From: Patescibacterium sp964540895
GTDB lineage: Bacteria; Patescibacteriota; Patescibacteriia; Patescibacteriales; Patescibacteriaceae
DNA: 64,000 bases
Assembly: GCA_964540895.1 (NCBI GenBank)
Contig: CAZIOP010000001.1
Span: 248,001 to 312,000 of the forward strand
Direction of reading: 5' to 3'
Part shown: positions 1-7,670 of the stretch, piece after piece
Numbering within the stretch: position 1 is the stretch's first letter
Layout: each line of letters begins with the position of its first letter
The notes under the pieces: generated by a model
Seen by the model: only the letters and a program-made list of their open reading frames with translations
Told to the model about the DNA's origin: nothing
Database searches by the model: none
Position numbers and translations under genes: made by a program

Positions 1-1
1 A

Positions 2-1234
2 CGTGGTAAGTATGGGTTGGAAGGTTTTTTTGATGAAGATTTATTTGGTGCTTTCGGAAATGTTCGTTCCGAACGAGGAGCTGGAGGTTTAGTAATTGTG
101 AATGACCGACAATCAACTAATCAAGTTGATGGCAAAAGTTTAGTTTTAACCATTGATCGTTCTGCTCAATTCACAGCTTGCCAGAAATTAAATGAAGCCG
201 TAGAAAAGCACGGAGCTGATGGTGGTAGTGTTATTATAGTTGATCCTAAAACCGGAGCAATTCTTGCTATGTGCTCAGCGCCTGACTTTGATCCCAATGA
301 TTATCGGTTAGTAAAAGATATTAGCGTTTACAACAATCCGGTTGTTTTTGACCAATATGAACCAGGCTCAGTCTTTAAAGCCATCACCATGGCAGCCGCC
401 CTTGATCAAGACAAAATTACACCTCAAACCACATATGTTGATAAAGGCCAGATTATGATTAAAGGTTGGCCTAAGCCAATTAAAAACTCTGACTTTGAAA
501 CAGCTGGAGGTCATGGTGTGACTAACATGGTGTCAGTCTTAGAAAAATCTCTTAACACCGGTGCTATTTTTGCCATGGAGCAAGTTGGTAGTAAAAAATT
601 TAGTGAATATGTACGAGCTTTTGGCTTTGGAGAGAAAACTGGTATTGAATTAGAAGGGGAGAGTAAAGGTGATATTTCTAGTATCACCGGTGGATTAGTC
701 AAAGAAGTGTCAGCTGCGACTGCTTCGTTTGGACAAGGAATTTCTGTTACGCCTCTGCAAATGGTAATGTCATTTGCAGCTATTGCGAATGGTGGTGAAC
801 TGCTTAAACCTTACATTGTAAAAGAAATAATAAATCCTGATGGAGAACGTACCGTCACTACTAAGGCTCCGCCACGTCGTGTAATTTCTGAAAGAACCGC
901 ATCTCTATTAACTGGCATGTTAGTGAATGTAGTCGAGAATGGACACTCGCAAGGTTTGAAAACACCTGGTTATTATATAGCTGGTAAAACTGGTACAGCT
1001 CAAGTTGCTTCCTCAGTGACCAAAGGCTACAGTGATGCCTATAATCACACCTTTGTTGGCTATGCACCGGCTGAAAATCCCAGCTTTGTAATTCTGACTA
1101 AGATTAATAACCCGAAAGATGCACGGTATGCAGAATCAACAGCTGTTCCATTAGCTAGAGACATTACTCAATTTTTGCTTAATCAATGGGAAATAAAAAA
1201 AGATCGACCCCTTGAAAATAATCAGAAAAAGTAG
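2..1234 (+). CDS. ftsI: Penicillin-binding protein, transpeptidase (FtsI/PBP2 type), 5'-truncated by window edge
   Basis: This is the C-terminal transpeptidase part of a class B penicillin-binding protein that cross-links peptidoglycan at the outer face of the membrane. The frame is open to the first base of the window, so the true start lies upstream; the TTG at 17 is internal, because the family motif RGKYGLEG runs across it. All three acyl-serine transferase motifs are visible: SVFK with the nucleophile Ser codon at 368, SLN at 548 and KTG at 986. No PASTA domain follows; the protein ends in a polar Lys-rich tail. murF starts 15 nt downstream, which suggests a dcw-type operon and makes a division (FtsI) role more likely than an elongation role. 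That choice is inferred from context, since the N-terminal half is not in view. Confidence 0.93.
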   Translation, partial: RGKYGLEGFFDEDLFGAFGNVRSERGAGGLVIVNDRQSTNQVDGKSLVLTIDRSAQFTACQKLNEAVEKHGADGGSVIIVDPKTGAILAMCSAPDFDPNDYRLVKDISVYNNPVVFDQYEPGSVFKAITMAAALDQDKITPQTTYVDKGQIMIKGWPKPIKNSDFETAGGHGVTNMVSVLEKSLNTGAIFAMEQVGSKKFSEYVRAFGFGEKTGIELEGESKGDISSITGGLVKEVSAATASFGQGISVTPLQMVMSFAAIANGGELLKPYIVKEIINPDGERTVTTKAPPRRVISERTASLLTGMLVNVVENGHSQGLKTPGYYIAGKTGTAQVASSVTKGYSDAYNHTFVGYAPAENPSFVILTKINNPKDARYAESTAVPLARDITQFLLNQWEIKKDRPLENNQKK

Positions 1235-1249
1235 TATAGATAGGTAACT

Positions 1250-2533
1250 ATGATGAAACAGATGTTAAAGAAACAATTAGCTGTAGCTGCTAAAAAGATT
1301 TTAGCCACCTATAAACCTGAGATTATAGGTGTGACTGGTAGTGTAGGCAAAACTACAACTAAAGAAGCCATTGCCACTGTTCTTGGCTCTCGCTTTAATG
1401 TTCGAGCTACCTACAAAAATTATAATAACGAAATTGGTGTTCCTTTAACTGTTATTGGCGCTACTTCCCCTGGTCGCTCACTTAAGGGTTGGTTACAAGT
1501 ATTTACACTAGCAAAAAAAATAAGTGCTGATGCTAAAACAACCTATCCGGAAATGTTAGTGTTGGAAATGGGAATTGATCATCCCGGAGATATGGATTAT
1601 TTAACTTCAATTGCTAAACCACATCGGGCAGTCTTAACACGTTTAGGTTCAGCTCACGCTGAATTTTTTTCTTCAATTTCTGAATTACATGCTGAAAAAT
1701 TTAAGTTAGCACAAGCACTACCTGAGGATGGTGTGTTGATTTACAACTATGAAGATCCAGAGATAAGAAAAAAAGTAGCTGACTTTCCATATAAAAGTAT
1801 TAGCTATGGCTTTAGTGATGGAGCTGATGTTAAAGCTGAAGCCAGTAGTCTTAACTTCATTACTGACAAAACACGGGTAGGCGTAAGTTTTAAAATAGAA
1901 TACGAGGGTTCAGCCGTACCAGTGTTTGTGCCTGGTTTAGTGAGCCGACCGGGTGTTCTTTCAGCCTTAGCAGCCGCTGCTGTTGCTTACAGCTACAATT
2001 TCAATTCTATTGAGATATCTGAAGCCTTAGGTAAGTTTAAACCACCAGCAGGACGTATGAATGTGATGAGTGGCTTACGTGAAACATTAATCATTGATGA
2101 TACATATAATTCATCACCAGAAGCAGTTAGTGAAAGTTTAGAAACATTATTTGAAATACCAAAAACTGATTATCATGAAAGTTGGATAGTTCTAGGTGAT
2201 ATGAGAGAATTAGGTGAGCGTAGTAAACAAGCTCACCAAGATATTGGAGCGTTAGTGGCTGACAAAAAATTTGATTATTTAGTGACTGTTGGACCTGAGG
2301 CAGAAGCTATCTTTGAGAGTGCTAAAGCAAATGGAATGAATATAAACAGAGTGTGGCATTTTGTTGAGGTTAAAGAAGCTGCAGAATTTTTAGCAGAGAA
2401 AATTTCTACTCAAGATATTTTGTTAATAAAAGGTTCACAAGCCGTTCGCTTAGAGAAAATAGTTAAACGGTTAATGAGAGAGCCTGAGAGAGCTTCAGAA
2501 TTATTAGTACGACAAGGAAGTGAATGGAATTAA
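1250..2533 (+). CDS. murF: UDP-N-acetylmuramoyl-tripeptide--D-alanyl-D-alanine ligase
   Basis: Cytoplasmic ATP-dependent Mur ligase that adds D-Ala-D-Ala to the UDP-MurNAc tripeptide. The ATP loop GSVGKTT is at residues 30-36. The middle domain carries the EMGIDHPGD segment, a conserved His in SAHAEFF and a candidate carbamylated Lys in HAEKFK. The C-terminal domain has the IIDDTYNSSPE motif near residue 280. At 427 aa it is slightly short, because the N-terminal UDP-binding domain is much reduced: the P-loop comes after only about 29 residues, against roughly 100 in Escherichia coli MurF. Two consecutive ATGs occur (1250, 1253). It lies 15 nt after the transpeptidase gene. A degenerate paralogue is at 62555-63313. 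Confidence 0.93.
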   Translation: MMKQMLKKQLAVAAKKILATYKPEIIGVTGSVGKTTTKEAIATVLGSRFNVRATYKNYNNEIGVPLTVIGATSPGRSLKGWLQVFTLAKKISADAKTTYPEMLVLEMGIDHPGDMDYLTSIAKPHRAVLTRLGSAHAEFFSSISELHAEKFKLAQALPEDGVLIYNYEDPEIRKKVADFPYKSISYGFSDGADVKAEASSLNFITDKTRVGVSFKIEYEGSAVPVFVPGLVSRPGVLSALAAAAVAYSYNFNSIEISEALGKFKPPAGRMNVMSGLRETLIIDDTYNSSPEAVSESLETLFEIPKTDYHESWIVLGDMRELGERSKQAHQDIGALVADKKFDYLVTVGPEAEAIFESAKANGMNINRVWHFVEVKEAAEFLAEKISTQDILLIKGSQAVRLEKIVKRLMREPERASELLVRQGSEWN

Positions 2534-2554
2534 TATAAATAATAAAAATAATAT

Positions 2555-2797
2555 ATGTGGGAAGAAAAAAATAATTGCCTAGTTCATGAATTTATTTTCA
2601 AAGATTTTATTGAAGCTTTTGCTTTTATGACCTCTGTTAGTAATGTAGTTAATGAAATGGACCACCATCCAGAATGGTCAAATATTTATAACAAAGTAAG
2701 AATTTCGCTATCAACTCATGAAGCTGGAAATACTATAACTGACAAGGATAGAGAGTTAGCCAAGAAGATTGATAAGATTTTTTTATCTCAAAAATAA
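2555..2797 (+). CDS. Pterin-4a-carbinolamine dehydratase homologue
   Basis: An 80-residue protein of the PCD/DCoH family, which dehydrates 4a-hydroxytetrahydrobiopterin. The family signature is present as MDHHPEWSNIYNKV (about residues 35-48), with the two adjacent histidines and the HPEW core, followed by the usual T-D-K-D-RELAKKID C-terminal helix. It is slightly shorter than the usual 95-110 aa because the first helix region is reduced. It lies 21 nt after murF and may be cotranscribed. No pterin-dependent hydroxylase is in the window, so the substrate is unclear. Small PCD homologues are common in genomes without aromatic amino acid hydroxylases. Confidence 0.85.
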   Translation: MWEEKNNCLVHEFIFKDFIEAFAFMTSVSNVVNEMDHHPEWSNIYNKVRISLSTHEAGNTITDKDRELAKKIDKIFLSQK

Positions 2798-2806
2798 CGT
2801 TAATTG

Positions 2807-2878
2807 TAGTCCCAAGGGGAATCGAACCCCTATTACCAGGATGAGAACCTGGCGTCCTAACCGTTAGACGATGGGACC
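2807..2878 (-). tRNA. tRNA-Glu (anticodon CUC)
   Basis: The minus strand folds into a complete 72-nt cloverleaf. The acceptor stem is GGTCCCA/TGGGACT with a terminal G-U pair. The D stem is GTCT/GGAC, the anticodon stem CCAGG/CCTGG with loop TTCTCAT (anticodon CTC), the variable loop has 4 nt, and the T arm is AGGGG-TTCGATT-CCCCT. The discriminator is A and CCA is not encoded. It lies directly downstream of def-fmt on the same strand and may be processed from that transcript. Confidence 0.96.
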
Positions 2879-2889
2879 AAATATTAATA

Positions 2890-3825
2890 TCATCCTAACA
2901 CAAAACCAACAAAATCTTTGTAGCCTCTAATAAATTCAGCACTGGTCATAGGCTTCTTACCTTCTAACTGTAAACGACGAACTAAAAGTGAGTTAGTCCC
3001 ACATTGAACAGCTAGGCAACTATTATACAAAAACGTTTTGCCTGGTTTATACGTATTTATCTCAATACTTGTTTGATCTACTTCTAATATTTTTAATTGC
3101 TTGCCTTTGATCCATGTCCAGGCTGAAGGCCAGGACGTCATGGCACGAGTAAACTGCTCAATGTTCTTGGCTGAATCATGCCAGTCAATGATACCATCTT
3201 TTTTTTCCATACGACCAACGTAATTGGCTAACGTATTGTCTTGTGGTTGTGGCTGTATGGAGTCACTGAGATAGCCAGCTAGGGCATCAGGTAGAGTCTT
3301 GGCACCTAAGTCAGATAAGACTAATGCAAGTGAATCAGCTGTTTCATTAGGTTTGAGTTTATAGCTAGCTTGCTTGAGAAGTGGACCAGTATCAAGTGTT
3401 TTGTCCATTACCATTATAGTTACACCAGTGGTTTCATCACCATTGATAATGGGAGCTTGTAGAACAGAAGCTCCGCGATATTTTGGTAATAGTGAGCCAT
3501 GCACATTTACCGCGCCATACTTTGGTAAAGCAAGAGTTGATTCGGGAATGATTTGGGCGTAAGCAACAACTACTAAAGCGTCAATTTCAAATTCTCTGAT
3601 TTGATCATTAATTTGAGAAATTTTAGCTGGTTGAAAAATTGGTAAACTGTAATTTTGAGCCAGTACTTTTATTGGTGGTGGTGTTAATGTTAATGATCGA
3701 CCAGCCGGCATATCAGGTTGGGTAATAACAGCCACAACCTCAAAACGTGAGTCTTCAATTAAGGCTTTAAGAGATGGTACGGAAAATTTTGGCGTGCCAA
3801 CAAAAATAATGCGGTGTTTTTTCAT
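2890..3825 (-). CDS. fmt: Methionyl-tRNA formyltransferase
   Basis: Transfers a formyl group from 10-formyl-THF to initiator Met-tRNA. At 311 aa it has the normal length. The formyltransferase signature VHGSLLPKYRGAS lies near residue 110, with the conserved D in KTLDTGPLL about 35 residues later. The N-terminal Rossmann-like start is IIFVGTPKFSVPSL. A C-terminal OB-fold-like domain follows (about residues 210-311). It starts 3 nt after the def stop codon, forming the classic def-fmt pair for N-formylmethionine addition and removal. Confidence 0.95.
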   Translation of the reverse strand: MKKHRIIFVGTPKFSVPSLKALIEDSRFEVVAVITQPDMPAGRSLTLTPPPIKVLAQNYSLPIFQPAKISQINDQIREFEIDALVVVAYAQIIPESTLALPKYGAVNVHGSLLPKYRGASVLQAPIINGDETTGVTIMVMDKTLDTGPLLKQASYKLKPNETADSLALVLSDLGAKTLPDALAGYLSDSIQPQPQDNTLANYVGRMEKKDGIIDWHDSAKNIEQFTRAMTSWPSAWTWIKGKQLKILEVDQTSIEINTYKPGKTFLYNSCLAVQCGTNSLLVRRLQLEGKKPMTSAEFIRGYKDFVGFVLG

Positions 3826-3828
3826 ACA

Positions 3829-4290
3829 TTATTCTTCGCGAATATCTTTGGCTGTGTCAATAAATAAAATACCATCAAGGTGATCAATTTCATGTTGAAT
3901 AACTCGAGCGAGTAATCCTTCAGCTTCCGCGGTTTGCTCTTGTCCATCTAGATCAAAAAATGTACAGCTTACTTTTTTATATCTTTTTACATTGCCAAAC
4001 ACTCCTGGAATTGAGAGACAACCCTCTTCGCCCCATTCTTGGCGTAAAGATTTTTTGGTAATACGAGGATTGAACATGACTTGAGGTCCGCTTTTGGTAT
4101 TAACAATAATTAAACGAATAGATTCGCCAATTTGCGGAGCTGCTAACCCAATGCCTTTGTCAACAATCATAGTTTCGGTCATGTCTGAAGCCAATGAAGC
4201 ATAGCCTGGGATACGTTCAATGGCTATCTCAATAGCTTTTTGACGTAGTAGAGGATTTGGATGAAATACCAAGGGAATAATTTTAGGCAT
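3829..4290 (-). CDS. def: Peptide deformylase
   Basis: Metallo-hydrolase that removes the N-formyl group from nascent proteins. All three motifs are present: GIGLAAPQIG, EEGCLSIPG with the metal-binding Cys, and QHEIDHLDG with two metal His and the catalytic Glu. I chose the ATG at 4290 (MPKIIPLVFHPN, 153 aa). A longer frame to 4323 adds a hydrophobic stretch untypical of the family, and it would begin upstream of the transcription start predicted from the promoter at 4302-4330. fmt follows after 3 nt. Confidence 0.94.
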   Translation of the reverse strand: MPKIIPLVFHPNPLLRQKAIEIAIERIPGYASLASDMTETMIVDKGIGLAAPQIGESIRLIIVNTKSGPQVMFNPRITKKSLRQEWGEEGCLSIPGVFGNVKRYKKVSCTFFDLDGQEQTAEAEGLLARVIQHEIDHLDGILFIDTAKDIREE

Positions 4291-4301
4291 AAATATTAGT
4301 A

Positions 4302-4330
4302 AACATAGCCCAAAAATAGACAAAAATCAA
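4302..4330 (-). promoter_or_regulatory. Sigma70-type promoter of def-fmt
   Basis: On the minus strand TTGATT (4325-4330) and TATGTT (4302-4307) are separated by exactly 17 bp. The -10 box ends 11 nt before the ATG at 4290, so the mRNA would have only a few leader bases. Confidence 0.6.
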
Positions 4331-4350
4331 GTCTCTTTATTAACTATGAA

Positions 4351-4379
4351 TTAACGAATCAGTCATTGTCTGCTAGGCT
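4351..4379 (+). promoter_or_regulatory. Promoter of the 4386 gene, extended -10
   Basis: TTAACG (4351-4356), a 17-bp spacer ending in TGC, then TAGGCT (4374-4379). The ATG follows after only 6 nt, which predicts a leaderless transcript. It is divergent from the def promoter. Confidence 0.5.
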
Positions 4380-4385
4380 TAGACT

Positions 4386-4673
4386 ATGACAACCAAGCCT
4401 ATATCATCTTTAAAGGATATTCTAGATAACAAGAAAAAAGCCCCTAAACCGCCAGCCTATCCCTGGCAGGATTTAGCCTTACGGGTTATTTTAGAATTGG
4501 GTATCCCTGCTTTTAAACGGAGTGCTGTTTTTAAAGTGTGTCGAAATCTACCTAAGGAATCAGTACTACGAGCCATGAATGATACCAAGGAATTAGCTCC
4601 AGGCGGGGAGTCGTGGCGATATTTCTTTAAAGTAGTGGACAGTGAAACTAAAGGGAAAGGTTATAGCCGATAA
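4386..4673 (+). CDS. Conserved small protein of unknown function
   Basis: A 95-residue soluble, basic protein that I do not recognise. The N-terminal third is Lys/Pro rich (KKKAPKPPAYPWQ). The rest reads as helical: LALRVILELGIPAFKRSAVFKVCRNLP, then RAMNDTKELAPGGESWRYFFKVV. The alternation of helix-forming segments and basic residues could fit a small nucleic-acid-associated protein, but no named motif supports that. Its 3' end overlaps the 3' end of the convergent gene at 4648 by 26 nt. The credible leaderless promoter just upstream supports expression. Confidence 0.7.
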   Translation: MTTKPISSLKDILDNKKKAPKPPAYPWQDLALRVILELGIPAFKRSAVFKVCRNLPKESVLRAMNDTKELAPGGESWRYFFKVVDSETKGKGYSR

Positions 4674-5439
4674 CGGCGTGACTAACACCAAACGGACTTT
4701 CATATGATAGCAGCCGTGGTGTCCAAGCAAATTCCTTTATTATGCCGAGTAGAATAGCAACTGCACCCATGTCTTCAATAGCCACTTCCTCAAGTTGTTC
4801 AGGAGAGAGTGCCAGAATGTCATTAACTTTTCCAGTAATAATTAAATCAATAATTTTTTTATCAATTTTTTTAGCTTTGGCTAAGTAACCTGCAGGAGAA
4901 TTTTTAGACAAGCGATGAGAAAAATCAGCTGAAGCAAGTATGGCAATTTTTTGCGGTGTTTTTAAAAGTGATGTCTGTAGTTTTTCGCCAAAAGAATAAT
5001 GATCAGATAGACTATCTTTGCTAATCGAGAGTGGTAGAATTGGTGTTGTCTCAGATATGCCTGCTAGTGACAGTACTATAGCCGAGGCATAATCTAATTC
5101 CTGGTTACTTAATAGTTGTAGAGAAACCTGACCTTCCAAGGTTTCTCGAATATGTGCCGGCAGTTTTAAGCTACCACTAAATTGCCAACGAGTAACTAAG
5201 TCACCAAAGTCACTTAAGTCAGAGGTAAATTTTGGAGCGATATTAAAAATAAAACCACTATTACGCTTGGCACCAGTTGGCGTAATAATAATCACAATAT
5301 CAGGTTGCAGTGCCTTAAGATTATCGCTAATAGTTTGACTTGCTGCTAATGTAGCAGCAAATAGTGCTTGATTGGTTTTACCAATATTTGGTACTAGCAA
5401 TGGACTATGAGGTAAGATTGCAGAAAAAACTATGGCCAT
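4648..5439 (-). CDS. LigB/Memo-like extradiol dioxygenase-fold protein
   Basis: A 263-residue protein of the LigB superfamily (subunit B of class III extradiol dioxygenases; the AmmeMemoRadiSam Memo protein is related). The N-terminus IVFSAILPHSPLLVPNIGK holds the PH motif that gives a metal ligand in the family. PDIVIIITPTG and ILASADFSHRLSKNSP (about residues 170-185) give the second conserved His-containing segment, and the end, PFGVSHAVIGY, carries another His. The true substrate cannot be told; no aromatic degradation genes are near. It begins 3 nt after the secreted repeat protein gene, so the two share a transcript. Confidence 0.75.
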   Translation of the reverse strand: MAIVFSAILPHSPLLVPNIGKTNQALFAATLAASQTISDNLKALQPDIVIIITPTGAKRNSGFIFNIAPKFTSDLSDFGDLVTRWQFSGSLKLPAHIRETLEGQVSLQLLSNQELDYASAIVLSLAGISETTPILPLSISKDSLSDHYSFGEKLQTSLLKTPQKIAILASADFSHRLSKNSPAGYLAKAKKIDKKIIDLIITGKVNDILALSPEQLEEVAIEDMGAVAILLGIIKEFAWTPRLLSYESPFGVSHAVIGYNLSL

Positions 5440-5442
5440 ACA

Positions 5443-6831
5443 TTACAATGTAACTGTTACCACTGTGCCTGTCTGATGTAAGTCTAAGACTTTTTGTGAA
5501 AAGATAATGACGTTTTCCCATTTATAGCCCAACTTAATAAATGTTTCAGCAGAATCAAAAGGTCGTTTTACACCGTTTTCAATAACAAAGACGGCAGGAG
5601 AAAGTGTAGAACGAACCAGGTCACCGTCAGCTAATTGAACGGGATTACCAGTGGGGTAGCTATCTAATTCAGTTGTGGCCGTTGGGATAACTCGTCGGCT
5701 TTTAAATCTAGTTTTCAAAAATTTACTATCCAAAATTGGTGATTTGATTCCATCACTTAACCAATATACACCACCAGTTTTTTTGTCTTGTAGTAAGGCT
5801 CCGGTTGGGTAAGCTGAGGTAGCGGTAATAACTTCACCTTCAGTATAACCATCAAGTTCGGTTTGACCAGCTTGAATAATTTCTTCCGGATTAAAGCCAT
5901 TTTTTCTAAAAGCTTCAGGGTTAGCAAAACGACGTTTATTGTTATTAATCAGCAGAAACATTTTGCCATCAGGTAGACGAACAATGGAGTATTGGGGAAA
6001 ACGAATTGGTTCACCAAGTGGATACTTATCTAAGTCAGCTTTAGAAACAATTTGAATACGATTAGTATCATAACGAGAGGTTAGGGCACTACGAGAAAGA
6101 AAAGCTCGTTTCACCCCATTTTCAATTAACCAGACACCACTTTCACCAGCAGCTTGTAACAATGAACCGTTTAAGTAACTACGGGTAAAATATCTCTGCC
6201 AAATTTTCCAGAAATTGTAGTTACCATTGAAGACATGAGGTGTGTAATTATATAAGGCTGCCGTTGCAGTGTTGGTTAACGTAACCACCATGTCACCTTG
6301 ATAGGTAGTGGAGTAAGGATTAGTAAAAGTATACGTTTGACCGGCTTTGAAACGATATAAGTGAGGGTTATCCATGTAGTCTTTAAATTGCAACGAAGCA
6401 CTATTGATTTGTTTCCAAAAACCTCGCCATCGATCGTTACAACCACCACCATCAGGGCAGCCATAGCCAGTAGCCCAATCAAGACGACTTTGACTTGGTG
6501 CAGCATTCTCAATTAAGCCTTGTTCTTTTTGCAAGAGCACAATAATGAATTTAGGACTAACGCCGTTGTTAATAGCTCGATCATAAATAGCTTGAGAAGC
6601 ACTCATGGTTACACCATTAGGGTCAGAGACTTGGTAGGTTGCAAGATAACTATTCTTGGCTTGTAAGAGATCCTGAATTTCTGTTTGAGTCATAGCCGCA
6701 GTGTCTAATATTTCCTGATCACTGATAATATAGCCGGCATTAAAGTTTACTTCTTGAGCAAACAAGGGAGAAGCAAGACTTATACTAATAGAAAGACTAA
6801 GAAGGGCTAAGATTAAATATTTTAGTTTCAT
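5443..6831 (-). CDS. Secreted protein: N-terminal hydrolase-like domain plus four beta-type surface repeats
   Basis: A 462-residue exported protein. It begins with a signal peptide (MKLKYLILALLSLSISISLASPLFAQ). About residues 30-215 form a domain with Gly-Cys-rich GYGCPDGGGCNDRWRGFW and FKDYMDNPHLYRF; a conserved Glu in LLQKEQGLI is reminiscent of lysozyme-like or amidase-like domains seen in exported patescibacterial proteins. From about residue 220 a roughly 75-residue unit is repeated four times, each with a core like G-x-LL/V...V-x-x-I/L-x-x-G-x-K-R-x-F and a closing L-x-x-Y-P/T-x-G. The repeats probably bind or display something at the surface. Cell-wall lysis is a guess. Confidence 0.8.
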   Translation of the reverse strand: MKLKYLILALLSLSISISLASPLFAQEVNFNAGYIISDQEILDTAAMTQTEIQDLLQAKNSYLATYQVSDPNGVTMSASQAIYDRAINNGVSPKFIIVLLQKEQGLIENAAPSQSRLDWATGYGCPDGGGCNDRWRGFWKQINSASLQFKDYMDNPHLYRFKAGQTYTFTNPYSTTYQGDMVVTLTNTATAALYNYTPHVFNGNYNFWKIWQRYFTRSYLNGSLLQAAGESGVWLIENGVKRAFLSRSALTSRYDTNRIQIVSKADLDKYPLGEPIRFPQYSIVRLPDGKMFLLINNNKRRFANPEAFRKNGFNPEEIIQAGQTELDGYTEGEVITATSAYPTGALLQDKKTGGVYWLSDGIKSPILDSKFLKTRFKSRRVIPTATTELDSYPTGNPVQLADGDLVRSTLSPAVFVIENGVKRPFDSAETFIKLGYKWENVIIFSQKVLDLHQTGTVVTVTL

Positions 6832-6861
6832 TTTAATAATTTTTTAGGTATTTGAGGTTTA

Positions 6862-6890
6862 ATTATACTATATATATGTAAGTTGGACAA
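6862..6890 (-). promoter_or_regulatory. Sigma70-type promoter of the 6831 gene
   Basis: On the minus strand TTGTCC (6885-6890), a 17-bp spacer, and a consensus TATAAT (6862-6867). The predicted leader is about 25 nt. Confidence 0.7.
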
Positions 6891-6927
6891 ATTAAAAAAC
6901 GATTCATTTTCCGAACCGTTTTTTAAT
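6891..6927 (-). terminator. Intrinsic terminator of the clpB operon
   Basis: Arms 6894-6905 and 6913-6924 pair over 12 bp with a 7-nt loop. Read on the minus strand the single mismatch becomes a G-U pair, so the hairpin fits minus-strand transcription from the genes ending at 6941. A T-run closes it. Confidence 0.75.
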
Positions 6928-6940
6928 TTGATTTGTATTA

Positions 6941-7666
6941 TTACAGTTCTATAGTTGGTTCATCTTTATCTACTTGTCCAACTAAATGTACACATCCTAA
7001 TTCACCAACGATTGCACTGTGAATTGAGCCAATATCTTGAAAACTAGATTGCCCAGCACTTATTGTTTCAACGGATCCGTCTTCATAGGTAAAAGTTATA
7101 CTTCCATATAATACATTAAAGTAAACTGGTTTAGTATGTTTATGAAGAGGGTATTGATGGCCTGGCTTATCAAACCATAAAAAAGTATATGGATATCCTT
7201 TAGCAACTAAATCATCACGCTGAGTTTTAATTATTTTTTTATCAAGGATAGTAAGATGTTCTTTTTCTGATTTAGTTTCATCAAATATATCTATTGAATA
7301 GGGAAAGAAAACATACCATTTATCATTTTCAATATATTCTTTACTAGAAGAAGGTTTTTCTATTTGTTGTTTACTAGCATGTGTCTGGCATAGCATTAAA
7401 CTATCGCCTTGAAATTCATGAGCAAAGCCTTGCATTTGAAGACCAACTTTTTGCTCTCCGGCATTTTGAGTTTTGGTAATAGAGAGGGCGCATTCTTGGT
7501 CATTTTCCAAAGCTTGTGAATGTTTAACAACTGGATTCGAAATCCAATAAAGAGCAGGTGACACATTATCGCTCACATGAATTACATCAGATACCCAAAT
7601 ACCATTGTCCGTGTTGGTAGCTAGACTTGTTAATAATGTATTATTAATAATTTCTCTTGTATCCAC
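6941..7666 (-). CDS. PNPOx-like split-barrel domain fused to a cupin domain
   Basis: A 241-residue two-domain protein. Residues about 1-140 resemble the pyridoxamine-phosphate-oxidase-like flavin-binding barrel (REIINNTLLTSLATN, then LYWISNPVVKHSQALENDQ, as in general stress FMN proteins). Residues about 160-235 are a cupin with GHQYPLHKHTKPVY (metal-type His residues), LYGSITFTYEDGS and the second cupin box around SIHSAIVGELG. The start is GTG at 7666, 4 nt after the clpB stop, so translation is probably coupled and the gene lies under the clpB promoter. A stress-linked redox or small-molecule role is inferred from that context. The substrate is unknown. Confidence 0.75.
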   Translation of the reverse strand: MDTREIINNTLLTSLATNTDNGIWVSDVIHVSDNVSPALYWISNPVVKHSQALENDQECALSITKTQNAGEQKVGLQMQGFAHEFQGDSLMLCQTHASKQQIEKPSSSKEYIENDKWYVFFPYSIDIFDETKSEKEHLTILDKKIIKTQRDDLVAKGYPYTFLWFDKPGHQYPLHKHTKPVYFNVLYGSITFTYEDGSVETISAGQSSFQDIGSIHSAIVGELGCVHLVGQVDKDEPTIEL

Positions 7667-7670
7667 AATA

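Noticed and set aside
2808..2878. tRNA-Glu as an integration (att) site
   Set aside because: No integrase gene and no repeated 3' part of the tRNA were noticed nearby.
3374..3562. 62-aa plus-strand open frame inside fmt
   Set aside because: It lies antisense within a clear fmt gene, has no promoter or homology-like motif, and is a codon-shadow frame.
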